Assembly: GCF_009664975.1 (NCBI RefSeq)
Contig: NZ_WJXB01000001.1
Location: 1 to 64,000, forward strand
DNA: 64,000 nucleotides
Origin: Paenibacillus monticola
GTDB taxonomy: Bacteria > Bacillota > Bacilli > Paenibacillales > Paenibacillaceae
Direction of reading: 5' to 3'
The translations under genes were made by a program, and so were the position numbers. Shown one piece after another: positions 50,624 through 59,832 of this stretch. The first letter of the stretch is position 1, and every line of letters starts with the position of its first letter. A model generated the notes under the pieces. The model did not search any database and was not told where the DNA came from. It saw only the letters and a program-made list of their open reading frames with translations.

Positions 50624-52945
50624 ATGAAATTTACAGATGGTCTTTGGCTGGTTCGTGATGGAATCACGATTAACGGCGCAGTTCAAAATTATGTGGTGGA
50701 AAAAACCTCCGAAGGTTTGACCGCAATTACCCAAACAACTCCGATTACAGGTCGCGCAGCAACACTTAACTCAACGTTGCTCACTGTGAAATTCCATTCC
50801 CCGCTTCCGGGTGTAGTAGGCATCAAAATTATTCATCATGAGGGTGTGCAGGAACGGGGTCCGGTCTTTGAATTGACTAAAGGCACTGGAGACCATGTAA
50901 GAATTGAAGAGAGCGAACTGGAAACCGTGCTGATCAGCGGCGGGCTTCGTGTAGTGATCCGTAAAGGCGAGCATTGGGCTGTGGATTTCTACCGTGGCGA
51001 CGAGCGAATCACAGGCAGCGGTTACAAATCGATGGCCTATATTACGGATAAGGACGGCAACACGTTCATGCGTGAAGAGCTGGATCTTGGGATTGGTGAA
51101 TTCGTATACGGCTTGGGCGAGCGTTTTACCGCTTTTGTCAAAAATGGACAGGTGGTTGATCTCTGGAACAAGGATGGCGGCACAAGCTCCGAGCAAGCGT
51201 ATAAGAACATTCCTTTTTATGTAACAAGTAAAGGCTACGGTGTATTCGTGAACCACCCAGAGCTGGTGTCGTATGAAATCGGTTCGGAAAAAGTGAAAAA
51301 AGCCCAGTTCAGCGTAGCTGGCGAAAGCTTGGAATACTTCGTTATCGAAGGCCCTACCATCAAGGAAGTCATCAGCAAATATACATCGCTTACCGGTAAG
51401 CCCGCGCTTCCACCAGCATGGACGTTTGGCCTGTGGCTGACGACTTCATTCACGACCGACTATGATGAAGCCACTGTAAACTCCTTTGTAGACGGTATGG
51501 CTGAACGTGATCTGCCCTTGCATGTATTCCACTTCGACTGCTTCTGGATGCGTGAATATCAATGGACCGATTTCCAGTGGGATGAGCGTGTCTTCCCTGA
51601 TCCAAAGGGCATGCTGAAACGCCTGAAGGAAAAAGGCCTGAAAATCTGCGTCTGGATCAACTCCTACATCGGACAACGCTCGCGTCTGTTTGAAGAAGGC
51701 AAGCAAAACGGCTACCTGATCAAAAAAGCAAACGGCGACGTCTATCAGACGGATCTGTGGCAAGCAGGCATGGGGCTTGTGGACTTTACCAACCCTGCAG
51801 CTTGTGAATGGTATGCCGGTTATTTGCGTGATCTTGTAGATATGGGCGTAGACAGCTTCAAGACTGACTTCGGCGAACGGATTCCTACCGATGTGGTCTA
51901 CTTCGACGGCTCTGATCCGCAAAAAATGCACAACTACTATACTCAACTCTATAACCAGGTTGTATTTAATGTATTGGAAGAGAAGCTTGGCAAGAATGAA
52001 GCGGCTGTATTCGCCCGTTCTGCAACTGCTGGCGGACAAAAGTTCCCTGTACACTGGGGTGGAGATTGCTATGCGGATTATGAATCGATGGCCGAAAGCT
52101 TGCGCGGCGGCTTGTCACTAGGATTATCAGGCTTTGGTTTCTGGAGTCATGATATCGGCGGATTCGAGAACACCGCTCCGGCGCATGTCTTCAAACGCTG
52201 GTTAGCGTTTGGTCTCCTGTCCAGTCACAGCCGCCTGCACGGCAGCAGCTCGTACCGGGTGCCTTGGGAGTATGATGATGAAGCTGTTGATGTTACGCGC
52301 TTCTTCACTAAGCTCAAATGCAGTTTGATGCCTTACCTGTATGATGTAGCCGGACAGGCTCATGAACAGGGCTGGGCTTCGATGCGGGCGATGGTGATGG
52401 AATTCCCAGAAGATCCAACCTGCGAAGTGCTGGACCGTCAGTACATGCTGGGTGATTCCCTGCTGGTAGCTCCTATCTTCCAGGAGAATGGTGAAGCGAA
52501 GTATTACCTGCCTGCCGGACGTTGGACGCACTTGCTGAGTGGGGAAACGACCCAAGGTGGTTCATGGCGCAAAGAGAAATATGACTTCTTCAGTCTGCCA
52601 GTCTTCGTTCGTCAGAACAGCTTGTTGGCTCGGGGTAGTGTTGACCATAAACCGGATTATGATTTTGCTGAAGGTGTGAAATTCGGCCTGTATTCACTGG
52701 AAGACGGCGCAACAACCACAGCAACTGTTCGTGATCTGACGGGTGCTCCTGAGCTATCCGTAAAGGCTGAACGCAAAGGCAATACATTATCCATCACCGC
52801 TGAAGGCAGCGGCAAAGCATTCACATTTGCTCTGAACGATCTGGGGGTTATTGCTTCCGTACAAGGCGCAGAGCAAGTGGATGAAACCACTGTGCAAGTT
52901 CAAGCAGGCAGCAAATCTGTTCACTTCAGCATTGAGCTGAAATAA
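50624..52945 (+). CDS. yicI: Alpha-xylosidase (glycoside hydrolase family 31, YicI type)
   Basis: A 773-residue cytoplasmic exo-enzyme releasing alpha-xylose, as from isoprimeverose units of xyloglucan. The nucleophile Asp is in SFKTDFGERIPTDVVYFDGS (near 414) and the acid/base Asp in HWGGDCYADYESM (near 480), close to the E. coli YicI positions 416 and 482. LWLTTSFTTDYDEATVN and FHFDCFWMREYQWTDF are YicI-type subsite segments. The frame starts at GTG 50609, which is part of the ribosome site GAGAGGTGG. ATG 50624 gives MKFTDGLWLVRDG, matching the family. No signal peptide is present. It is followed by a terminator and then the SGNH esterase gene. Confidence 0.93.
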   Translation: MKFTDGLWLVRDGITINGAVQNYVVEKTSEGLTAITQTTPITGRAATLNSTLLTVKFHSPLPGVVGIKIIHHEGVQERGPVFELTKGTGDHVRIEESELETVLISGGLRVVIRKGEHWAVDFYRGDERITGSGYKSMAYITDKDGNTFMREELDLGIGEFVYGLGERFTAFVKNGQVVDLWNKDGGTSSEQAYKNIPFYVTSKGYGVFVNHPELVSYEIGSEKVKKAQFSVAGESLEYFVIEGPTIKEVISKYTSLTGKPALPPAWTFGLWLTTSFTTDYDEATVNSFVDGMAERDLPLHVFHFDCFWMREYQWTDFQWDERVFPDPKGMLKRLKEKGLKICVWINSYIGQRSRLFEEGKQNGYLIKKANGDVYQTDLWQAGMGLVDFTNPAACEWYAGYLRDLVDMGVDSFKTDFGERIPTDVVYFDGSDPQKMHNYYTQLYNQVVFNVLEEKLGKNEAAVFARSATAGGQKFPVHWGGDCYADYESMAESLRGGLSLGLSGFGFWSHDIGGFENTAPAHVFKRWLAFGLLSSHSRLHGSSSYRVPWEYDDEAVDVTRFFTKLKCSLMPYLYDVAGQAHEQGWASMRAMVMEFPEDPTCEVLDRQYMLGDSLLVAPIFQENGEAKYYLPAGRWTHLLSGETTQGGSWRKEKYDFFSLPVFVRQNSLLARGSVDHKPDYDFAEGVKFGLYSLEDGATTTATVRDLTGAPELSVKAERKGNTLSITAEGSGKAFTFALNDLGVIASVQGAEQVDETTVQVQAGSKSVHFSIELK

Positions 52946-52968
52946 ACTCATAAATTTGAATGTAATAC

Positions 52969-53033
52969 AATAAACCTCTCTAGGTGACATAGGCGTAATC
53001 AGCCGTTTCCATGTCACCTTGGGAGGTTTTATT
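52969..53033 (+). terminator. Terminator after alpha-xylosidase
   Basis: A long stem of about 22 bp: AATAAACCTCTCTAGGTGAC (from 52969) pairs with the segment 53011-53033 ending GGGAGGTTTTATT. Its sequence closely resembles the terminator at 54264-54321. Confidence 0.85.
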
Positions 53034-53065
53034 GTTATGAACTTGAAAATAATGGAGAGTGCACG

Positions 53066-54235
53066 ATGGATATTGAAAAAGGTGAGGGAAATGGACCATT
53101 GAGCCAGGCCGGCTATACCTCTGCTACGGTGGTTTCAACTGCTGCTAATTATATAATGGACAAGCCGGAGCCTTTTACCCATACCTTCCGGACGTATATC
53201 CGCTTAAGGGAAAGCGGGAAATTGAACTTTAAACTTTGGCATAGCAATGCAGTAGATTCCACTTGGAACTTGGGTCAGGAAGCAACTGGCAGCGAGCTGG
53301 GAGGCGAATGGCTGATTGAAGCTGCGTATATCGCTGACGGTGGGGTAGAGGTGAATGGCGCGGTCCAAGAACAGACACAGGTGGCCGTTTTGTTTGATGG
53401 GAGTACAATGCGTAAGGTTAGACCGGGTGAATCTTTTTGGAGTGATGAAATTGCCATGGAACTGCCGGAAGGGCATTTAATGGTATTTACCTGGACACTG
53501 ACAACGCGCTCATCTGGCAGAACGATACCCTATAATGTAGAGGGGATTCTGGTCTCTGCATATGATGCGGCGGGAAATCTTGCCGCGCAGGAGTCAGCTG
53601 ATTCTTTTGCTCTGTCCGATAACCTGCTGGTGCTGCCAAGCTTTATCGGGTATAAGAAACAGGTGAATAAGAAGCTGGTATTCCTTGGAGATTCAATCAC
53701 TCAGGGAGTACGAACCTTAAAAGATGAGTATGAATATTGGGTAGCGCGGATTGCTGCTGGCCTTGGTGCGGATTATGGAGTCTGGAATATAGGTTCAGGC
53801 TGGGCCAGAGCGTATGATGCTTCTGCGGATGGCGTTTGGCTGAATAAAGCCAAACAAGGCGATGAAGTGGTGATTGTGCTCGGTGTAAATGATATTGATA
53901 TCGGTAACCGTTCAACTGAAGAACTTCTGAGTGATCTTACAGTTATTATATCCAAGCTGAGAGAAGCAAACGATGAAGTGAAGATTATTCTGGGTACGGT
54001 ACCGCCTTTCAATTTCCAAGATGAGAGAGAACATACTTGGCGCAGCGTGAACAGTGAAATTCTGTCGAATAACCTTGCTGGAGTTAACCGAGTGTTTGAT
54101 ATTGCTGGACTTCTATCTTTACCGGCACCCCATGATCATAGGATCAAACCGGAATATATGAGCAATAAAGACGATCCACATCCTAATGGAAAGGCGGGTA
54201 AGGCGATTGCGGATGCCTTTCTGAATTGGTATTAA
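53066..54235 (+). CDS. Two-domain SGNH/GDSL esterase (CE2-like layout)
   Basis: A 389-residue hydrolase. Residues 1-195 are beta-strand rich without a known motif, and residues 200-389 form an SGNH domain. Block I FLGDSITQG has the catalytic Ser near 209, WNIGSGWARAYD holds the Gly block, GVNDIDIGN the Asn block, and DPHPNGKAG the catalytic Asp and His. A beta domain followed by SGNH is the layout of family CE2 acetyl esterases, which remove O-acetyl groups from plant sugars. No signal peptide is present, so it would act on imported oligosaccharides. GGAGAG lies 7 bases before the ATG. The neighbouring xylosidase and galactosidase suggest acetylated xyloglucan or xylan fragments. Confidence 0.83.
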   Translation: MDIEKGEGNGPLSQAGYTSATVVSTAANYIMDKPEPFTHTFRTYIRLRESGKLNFKLWHSNAVDSTWNLGQEATGSELGGEWLIEAAYIADGGVEVNGAVQEQTQVAVLFDGSTMRKVRPGESFWSDEIAMELPEGHLMVFTWTLTTRSSGRTIPYNVEGILVSAYDAAGNLAAQESADSFALSDNLLVLPSFIGYKKQVNKKLVFLGDSITQGVRTLKDEYEYWVARIAAGLGADYGVWNIGSGWARAYDASADGVWLNKAKQGDEVVIVLGVNDIDIGNRSTEELLSDLTVIISKLREANDEVKIILGTVPPFNFQDEREHTWRSVNSEILSNNLAGVNRVFDIAGLLSLPAPHDHRIKPEYMSNKDDPHPNGKAGKAIADAFLNWY

Positions 54236-54263
54236 GCCAAAAATAGGCTCAATAAATGAATAT

Positions 54264-54321
54264 AACCTCTCTGTTGACATGGGCTCACTACCATTTCCAA
54301 TGTCACACGGAGAGGTTTTTT
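54264..54321 (+). terminator. Terminator after the SGNH esterase
   Basis: AACCTCTCTGTTGACAT (54264-54280) pairs with ATGTCACACGGAGAGGTT (54300-54317), and T follows to 54321. It also separates the convergent YesN-like gene. Confidence 0.85.
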
Positions 54322-54360
54322 GTTATGGATATCCGTAAGCGATAGCCTCAGTAAAGCTGC

Positions 54361-55974
54361 TTAATTCGGGAATTGTCCCCGGTACCCCTGCGGCGTGACA
54401 CCTTCCTGCTTCTTAAACACCTTGCTGAAATATTTGACGTCCTTGAAGCCAACCATTTCAGAAACCTGTGAGATGCGGAAATGTGGGTTCTGCAGCAGCA
54501 GTTTAGATTTATCGATGCGATATTTACCGATATAATCGGAGAAGTTAATACTGAATTCCTGTTTGAATTTACGCGATATGTATTCACGGCTAACCGAGAA
54601 GTGCTGCGCAACCTCTTGTAGAGACAGGTCTGACTGATAGTGTTGCTCGATGTACTTGACGATTTGGTTCATGGTCTTGAATTCACTGCCCTGCCGGGAG
54701 AGCAATTCCTGTGACAGCCGCAGCATGAAGCCATATGACCAGTCACGCCAGGCGAACAAGGAGAAAGAATAGCCATTCGCAAACGGCGCGGGGTGCAGAC
54801 GGTCGGAGGCTTCAAGTGCTGCGATGGCCAGCTCGGCGTTCTCACCGGCGTTCTCGCGCAGCAGCCGGGAACGGAATAACAGCGCATCCGCTTTCCACGA
54901 GCTGAGCATTTCTGGAGTAATAATACCACCTCGGCTAAGCTCGTCGATCCAGCGTTTGGAGGCAGTTTGCAGCTGCTCTGGCCTACCGCTCATGACAGAC
55001 ATTTTCCAATCATCGCCCATATTCGCAAATAAGCTTTGCGTAGGAGGACTGCCGGAGATCGTATGCACATAGTCTTCCGGATTCAGCAGGTTGCGGCGGC
55101 GCAGTGCGGTTTCCGCTTCAGCGTATTGGGCGGGTAAACTCTGCGGTAGTATGCCTGCGTTGCCAATACCGAAGTGCATCCGGCGCTGCAGGGTATGAAA
55201 GATGCCCAGATTGATATCTGCGATAAGTTCACTTGCGGCCTCCGGCTGCTCCCACAGAAGCATGGCAATCTCAGCGGGTGCCCCCCAGTAGCGGAAGGCG
55301 ATGCCACGCTGCCGGGAGTGCATAAATTCATTGCAGATGTTCACGATGGCATAGTGCAGCAGATCGCTGTCATTCCCAAAACGCAATAGAAGAGGACCGT
55401 CACCGGCATCCATCTGCAGCAGTAGCAGACGAACTGATCCTGCGCTGGCTGGTATAACACCTTCCAGCCGCAATCTGCGCAAGGAAGCTTCCGCCGTAAC
55501 CGGCTCATCAATCAGAGAAGAGAGCAGACGCTCGCCGTAAATCGGTTTGAATTCATTCAGCTGGATATTCTGACGCTGGCGGGTGTGGCGCTCCTGTTCC
55601 TCCTGATTCCAGGCTGTGACAGCTTTGGAGACTGCGGCATTGATGGCCTCTGGGTCGATTGGTTTTAGAATATAATCAATTCCGCCGTGGCGAACGGTAT
55701 GTCTGACAAAGTCGAAATCATCATGTCCACTGACCACGATGAACTTGACGCTCACGGCAAATTCGCTGACCCACGCCATCAATTCTACGCCGTTGCCCGC
55801 TTCCATCATCATATCCATAATGACAATCGCTGGCTTCAGGGTACGGATCTGCTCAATCGCTTCCGTCCCGCTTCCGGCTTCCTCAATTTCATCAATTCCA
55901 TGAAGTTCCCAATCTACCAGCAGTCGTACGGCTTTTCGAACTCTGGCTTCGTCATCTACTATTAATGCCCTCAT
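54361..55974 (-). CDS. YesN-type response regulator 2 (receiver + AraC HTH)
   Basis: A 537-residue regulator. The receiver has VDDE and phospho-acceptor Asp54 in AIVIMDMMMEAGNGVELM. A long linker precedes the C-terminal AraC double helix-turn-helix (LQEVAQHFSVSREYISRKFK; EMVGFKDVKYFSKVFKKQEG). Its ATG overlaps the stop of the kinase gene (ATGA), showing translational coupling. Transcribed away from the ABC transporter, it probably controls that transporter and the beta-galactosidase. Confidence 0.92.
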   Translation of the reverse strand: MRALIVDDEARVRKAVRLLVDWELHGIDEIEEAGSGTEAIEQIRTLKPAIVIMDMMMEAGNGVELMAWVSEFAVSVKFIVVSGHDDFDFVRHTVRHGGIDYILKPIDPEAINAAVSKAVTAWNQEEQERHTRQRQNIQLNEFKPIYGERLLSSLIDEPVTAEASLRRLRLEGVIPASAGSVRLLLLQMDAGDGPLLLRFGNDSDLLHYAIVNICNEFMHSRQRGIAFRYWGAPAEIAMLLWEQPEAASELIADINLGIFHTLQRRMHFGIGNAGILPQSLPAQYAEAETALRRRNLLNPEDYVHTISGSPPTQSLFANMGDDWKMSVMSGRPEQLQTASKRWIDELSRGGIITPEMLSSWKADALLFRSRLLRENAGENAELAIAALEASDRLHPAPFANGYSFSLFAWRDWSYGFMLRLSQELLSRQGSEFKTMNQIVKYIEQHYQSDLSLQEVAQHFSVSREYISRKFKQEFSINFSDYIGKYRIDKSKLLLQNPHFRISQVSEMVGFKDVKYFSKVFKKQEGVTPQGYRGQFPN

Positions 55975-57791
55975 TTAGGCCTCACGCTCCGATCGTTAGA
56001 TTGTATTCTCAGACTAATGCGTATTCCCACCGGCTCCATATTATCTACAGTAATAGTAGCATCACTTCCGGAGACCATCCGCAGTCGGGCCAGTACATTG
56101 ACAAAGCCGATTCCGGAAGAGTCGGAAGCCTCTTTCAACGCATCACCAGGGACAATGGTGTTAATGCTGACGCTGTTCTGCAATTTCCAATTCAAGGTGT
56201 CCAGACGTGCTTCGGAGATCGGTGCTCCGTTGTTCTCAAGGTTAATTTGTACGAAACCGTCCGGCAGTGCTTTGGCTGTAAGCAGCAGCAAGCCATCCGA
56301 TCTGGTGCGGTCCAGTCCGTGCTTGAAGTAATTTTCCACGAGCGGTTGCAGGATCATTTTGGGCATCGGGGTTCCAAGTAGCGCATCTTCCAAATCGTAA
56401 CGGAAAGTGAACCTGTTTTCAAACCGTTCCTTTTGCAGCTCGATGTAGGCCTTCACATGCTCCAACTCATCTTTTAAGGTAACGGTTTTGTCGTCGTTAT
56501 GCATGCTGTAATGCATCATTTTGGCGAGTGCGGACAGCAGGGCATAGATACGTGGGACGTTCAACTCTAGAGCGAGTGTTCCGATAATCTGCAGCGTATT
56601 GTTTAGAAAATGAGGATTGATCTGCGCCTGAAGCGCCCTCAGTTGATTGGTTTTGTTAGACAACTCCAGCTTGTACTCTCGCAGAATCAGATTATTGATG
56701 GTATCCATCATCCCACCGAATTTGACCATGACCTGACCGATCTCGTCGTTGCTGACCTGCTCAATATCGATGTCCATTTTACCCGTCTGTACCTGATTAA
56801 TATAACGTCCAAGCTGTTTAATGGGCGCAGTGATCTTAATGGAAATTATAACTGTAGCGGCAACTATAATGACTAGGGAAATCCCCAGCAACAACAGATT
56901 GATCGCTACAGCTTTGTTGGCTTCACGGATAAGATAAGGGACGGGAATCTGCTTCACTAACGTCCAATCCGCTCCGGCTTTTTGCAGACGCTGATAGACA
57001 AATACAGCCTTGTCGCTCTCGAAATTTCCCGTGCTACTCTCCGTTCCCACAATATGCTGGGTATACCATTCCTGCTTCATTGGCTGACCAAGCTGCGCTG
57101 GTTCATCGCTATAAATGATATTTCCTTCAGCATCAATGATATACACATTCTCGCGTTCCTTCTGATACAGCTGGTCGGTGATGTCGCTTAGTGCAGATAG
57201 CTGCACATCAATCGACAAGTATCCTAAGACTTTAGAGGTTGGCACTTTCTCAATTCTGCGATGTAGCGTGAATACCGGCTCTGGCGGGTAGTTGGGCGAT
57301 AGTAGACCGAGACCATAGGTATTGCTCATATGAGTTTTTTGTACGACAATGCTCTGCCGACCCGTAATTGCAGCTTCTGAAAAAACAGGCACATCCATGG
57401 ATCGCTTGGGTGTATTCAGCGTGACGAGGGTCGATTTGCGGCTTTTGCTCTCATAGAGATATACCTGATAGATATTCGGTATTGACGTTCCAATATAAGA
57501 TAAGGCCGCGAACATGCGGGAACTGCTCTGAACATCGTCATAGCCGCTCTCAAGCAGCCGGAAGAACTCCGTATTCGAATACACTGTCGTTGAAGTCCGG
57601 TTCAAATCCTCCAGCAGAGCGCTAAGATTACGCTGGCCCTGATAGAGCAGATTGGCATTCTCATCAACGGATCTCGTGATCAGTGATTTCGTGGTATACG
57701 AATATGTAATTAGCATTGTAGCCACAATAGGTATAGTGGCAGCGATTAGCATAAATACAATCAGCTTCGTGCGTATGCTGTTCCATTTCAT
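55971..57791 (-). CDS. YesM-type sensor histidine kinase 2
   Basis: A 606-residue membrane kinase. TM1 is near 8-30 (KLIVFMLIAATIPIVATMLI) and TM2 near 300-322 (AVAINLLLLGISLVIIVAA). Between them lies an extracellular Cache-type domain. HAMP and the His_kinase domain follow, with phospho-His in AQINPHFLNNTLQII, then the ATPase with LQPLVENYFKHGLDR and SGIGFVNVLARLRM. Its response regulator overlaps by 4 bases. It is divergent from the sugar permease genes across 126 bases. The expected input is the extracellular sugar captured by the binding protein encoded at 59833. Confidence 0.93.
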   Translation of the reverse strand: MKWNSIRTKLIVFMLIAATIPIVATMLITYSYTTKSLITRSVDENANLLYQGQRNLSALLEDLNRTSTTVYSNTEFFRLLESGYDDVQSSSRMFAALSYIGTSIPNIYQVYLYESKSRKSTLVTLNTPKRSMDVPVFSEAAITGRQSIVVQKTHMSNTYGLGLLSPNYPPEPVFTLHRRIEKVPTSKVLGYLSIDVQLSALSDITDQLYQKERENVYIIDAEGNIIYSDEPAQLGQPMKQEWYTQHIVGTESSTGNFESDKAVFVYQRLQKAGADWTLVKQIPVPYLIREANKAVAINLLLLGISLVIIVAATVIISIKITAPIKQLGRYINQVQTGKMDIDIEQVSNDEIGQVMVKFGGMMDTINNLILREYKLELSNKTNQLRALQAQINPHFLNNTLQIIGTLALELNVPRIYALLSALAKMMHYSMHNDDKTVTLKDELEHVKAYIELQKERFENRFTFRYDLEDALLGTPMPKMILQPLVENYFKHGLDRTRSDGLLLLTAKALPDGFVQINLENNGAPISEARLDTLNWKLQNSVSINTIVPGDALKEASDSSGIGFVNVLARLRMVSGSDATITVDNMEPVGIRISLRIQSNDRSVRPK

Positions 57792-57917
57792 GGCAAGACC
57801 TCTCTTCCGATCAATAAATTACTCCTTCGAGTTCACCTGTGTAGGTGTTTATGATACTCCTTAACCTGCATAATAAAAATACAATAGTTCTCCGGTAGAA
57901 AGAAAGAGGGGTGCAGG

Positions 57918-58799
57918 ATGGGAAACAAAAAAATGGCACGCTTAGGGCCGCAGCTTGTATTTGTAGGGCCGGTTCTTATATTTTTCACGATTATTATGAT
58001 TATTCCGTTTCTGCTCGGCATGTATTACTCGTTCACGGATTGGAACGGGGTAGCAGGAACTGTAACTTGGGTTGGCTTCAAGAACTTCCAGCAAATCTTT
58101 ACGAATGATCCCGACTTCTGGAAGTCGTTCTGGTTCACCACTCGCTTCACCTTGGTGGGCGTAGTATTGACCAATATTGTGGGGTTTGCTTTGGCCTACT
58201 TCCTGACTAAAGGACTGAAGCTGCGCAATGTGCTGCGGACGGTTTTCTTTATGCCAAACGTCATCGGCGGTCTGCTGCTCGGATTTATCTGGCAGTTCAT
58301 CTTCATCAAAGGATTCTCCACACTTGGAGATTTGACCGGCTGGTCGTTCTTTAACCTTCCTTGGTTGGGCGATGCAGCTACCGGATTCTGGGGCATCACC
58401 ATCGTATTCGTCTGGCAGTCTGCCGGATACCTGATGGTGGTCTACATTTCTTCATTGACTAACGTGCCAACGGAGGTCATGGAAGCTGCGGAGATTGATG
58501 GCGCGAATCGCTGGCAAATGCTGAAGAACATTATTATTCCGCTGATTATGCCAGCTGTAACGATCTGCCTCTTTCTGGCTATATCCTGGGCGTTCAAAAT
58601 GTTCGATCTGAACTTGTCGCTGACCAAAGGTGGACCGTTCAAGTCCACAGAGTCCGTAGCGATGAACGTGTATGTTGAAGCATTCCAGAATAACCGATAC
58701 GGACTGGGCACAGCGAAGTCACTATTGTTCTTCCTCGTTGTCGCTATTATTACCATATTCCAGGTCCGTCTGACGAAGAGCAAGGAGGTAGAAGCTTAA
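57918..58799 (+). CDS. Sugar ABC transporter permease, MalF/UgpA type
   Basis: A 293-residue permease with six helices, beginning with LVFVGPVLIFFTIIMIIPFL. The EAA loop reads VPTEVMEAAEIDGANRWQML, and FDLNLSLTKGGPFKSTES is the usual family segment. AGAGGGG lies 8 bases before the ATG. The partner permease starts one base after its stop. Confidence 0.93.
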   Translation: MGNKKMARLGPQLVFVGPVLIFFTIIMIIPFLLGMYYSFTDWNGVAGTVTWVGFKNFQQIFTNDPDFWKSFWFTTRFTLVGVVLTNIVGFALAYFLTKGLKLRNVLRTVFFMPNVIGGLLLGFIWQFIFIKGFSTLGDLTGWSFFNLPWLGDAATGFWGITIVFVWQSAGYLMVVYISSLTNVPTEVMEAAEIDGANRWQMLKNIIIPLIMPAVTICLFLAISWAFKMFDLNLSLTKGGPFKSTESVAMNVYVEAFQNNRYGLGTAKSLLFFLVVAIITIFQVRLTKSKEVEA

Positions 58800-58800
58800 T

Positions 58801-59637
58801 ATGGGTACCCTCAAAAAATATAACGGACGCTTATTTACCACAGAGGTCCTGATGGTCCTTGTCGGTCTGTTGTTTCTCGTACCATTCTACTTTTTGTTCG
58901 TAAACTCGGTGAAACCATTTGGAGATATTATGACCAATTCGGCCAGCTGGCCGGCAGTATTTAAATGGGAGAACTACTCCAAGGCGTGGGAGCTCACCCG
59001 CTTTCCGCAAGCCTTTTCCAATTCCTTTGGAATTACAGTAGTAAGTGTAGTGCTGATGGCCTTGTTTGCAGCTATGGGTGCTTACTGGATGGTCAGATCA
59101 GATACGAAGTTTAACAAAATGTTATTCTTTCTGTTCGTTGCAGCTATGGTTGTTCCTTTTCAATCCATCATGATTCCATTGCTGAAGGTCATTAACGTAC
59201 TTGGTGTCAATAATAGCCGAACAGGGTTGATCTTGACTTATCTGGGACTGGGAGCGCCGATGTCGATCTTTCTCTTCCATGGCTTCGTCAAAGCGATTCC
59301 GCTGGAAATTGAAGAAGCAGCAACAGTAGACGGTTGTAATCCTTACGGTGTGTTCTTCCGAATCGTATTGCCGATGCTCAGACCGATGCTGATGACAGTT
59401 ATCGTGCTGAATACGTTATGGGTATGGAATGATTATCTGCTGCCGTCTCTAATTCTGCAAAAACCGGATATGCGTACCATTCCGCTCGCCACCTTCGCCT
59501 TCTTCGGACAATATACGAAGCAATGGGATATCGCGCTTCCAGCGCTGGTGTTGGGTATTGCTCCAGTGATCATCTTCTTCCTGATGCTGCAACGTTATAT
59601 TGTTGAAGGTATAGCGGCTGGTTCGGTTAAAGGTTAA
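58801..59637 (+). CDS. Sugar ABC transporter permease, MalG/UgpE type
   Basis: A 278-residue permease with six helices. The EAA loop is IPLEIEEAATVDGCNPYGVF, and the C-terminus FLMLQRYIVEGIAAGSVKG is typical of the type. It is the partner of the preceding gene. A stem-loop at 59708-59738 separates it from the binding-protein gene, which here comes last rather than first. No ATPase gene is nearby. Confidence 0.93.
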   Translation: MGTLKKYNGRLFTTEVLMVLVGLLFLVPFYFLFVNSVKPFGDIMTNSASWPAVFKWENYSKAWELTRFPQAFSNSFGITVVSVVLMALFAAMGAYWMVRSDTKFNKMLFFLFVAAMVVPFQSIMIPLLKVINVLGVNNSRTGLILTYLGLGAPMSIFLFHGFVKAIPLEIEEAATVDGCNPYGVFFRIVLPMLRPMLMTVIVLNTLWVWNDYLLPSLILQKPDMRTIPLATFAFFGQYTKQWDIALPALVLGIAPVIIFFLMLQRYIVEGIAAGSVKG

Positions 59638-59707
59638 TATTGAGCTTTATGCAAAACAAGGAATTTCGGCTGGACTAAGTTTAAGAGAAGCTATCCGTTA
59701 GGAAAGT

Positions 59708-59738
59708 TGGTGGAAGAGCGAACGCTCTCCACCAGGTT
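59708..59738 (+). terminator. Stem-loop between permease and binding-protein genes
   Basis: TGGTGG-A-AGAGCG (59708-59720) pairs with CGCTCTCCACCA (59723-59734) with one bulge, and GGTTTTC follows. It may terminate, or act as an mRNA-stabilising structure for the binding-protein message. Confidence 0.6.
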
Positions 59739-59832
59739 TTCTAATCGTACGGACAACAATATCTGTTCATGGAAAAGCCGTTCCACATAGAAGACCACAT
59801 CCATTTTACAATCACTTAAGGGGGAAATAAGA

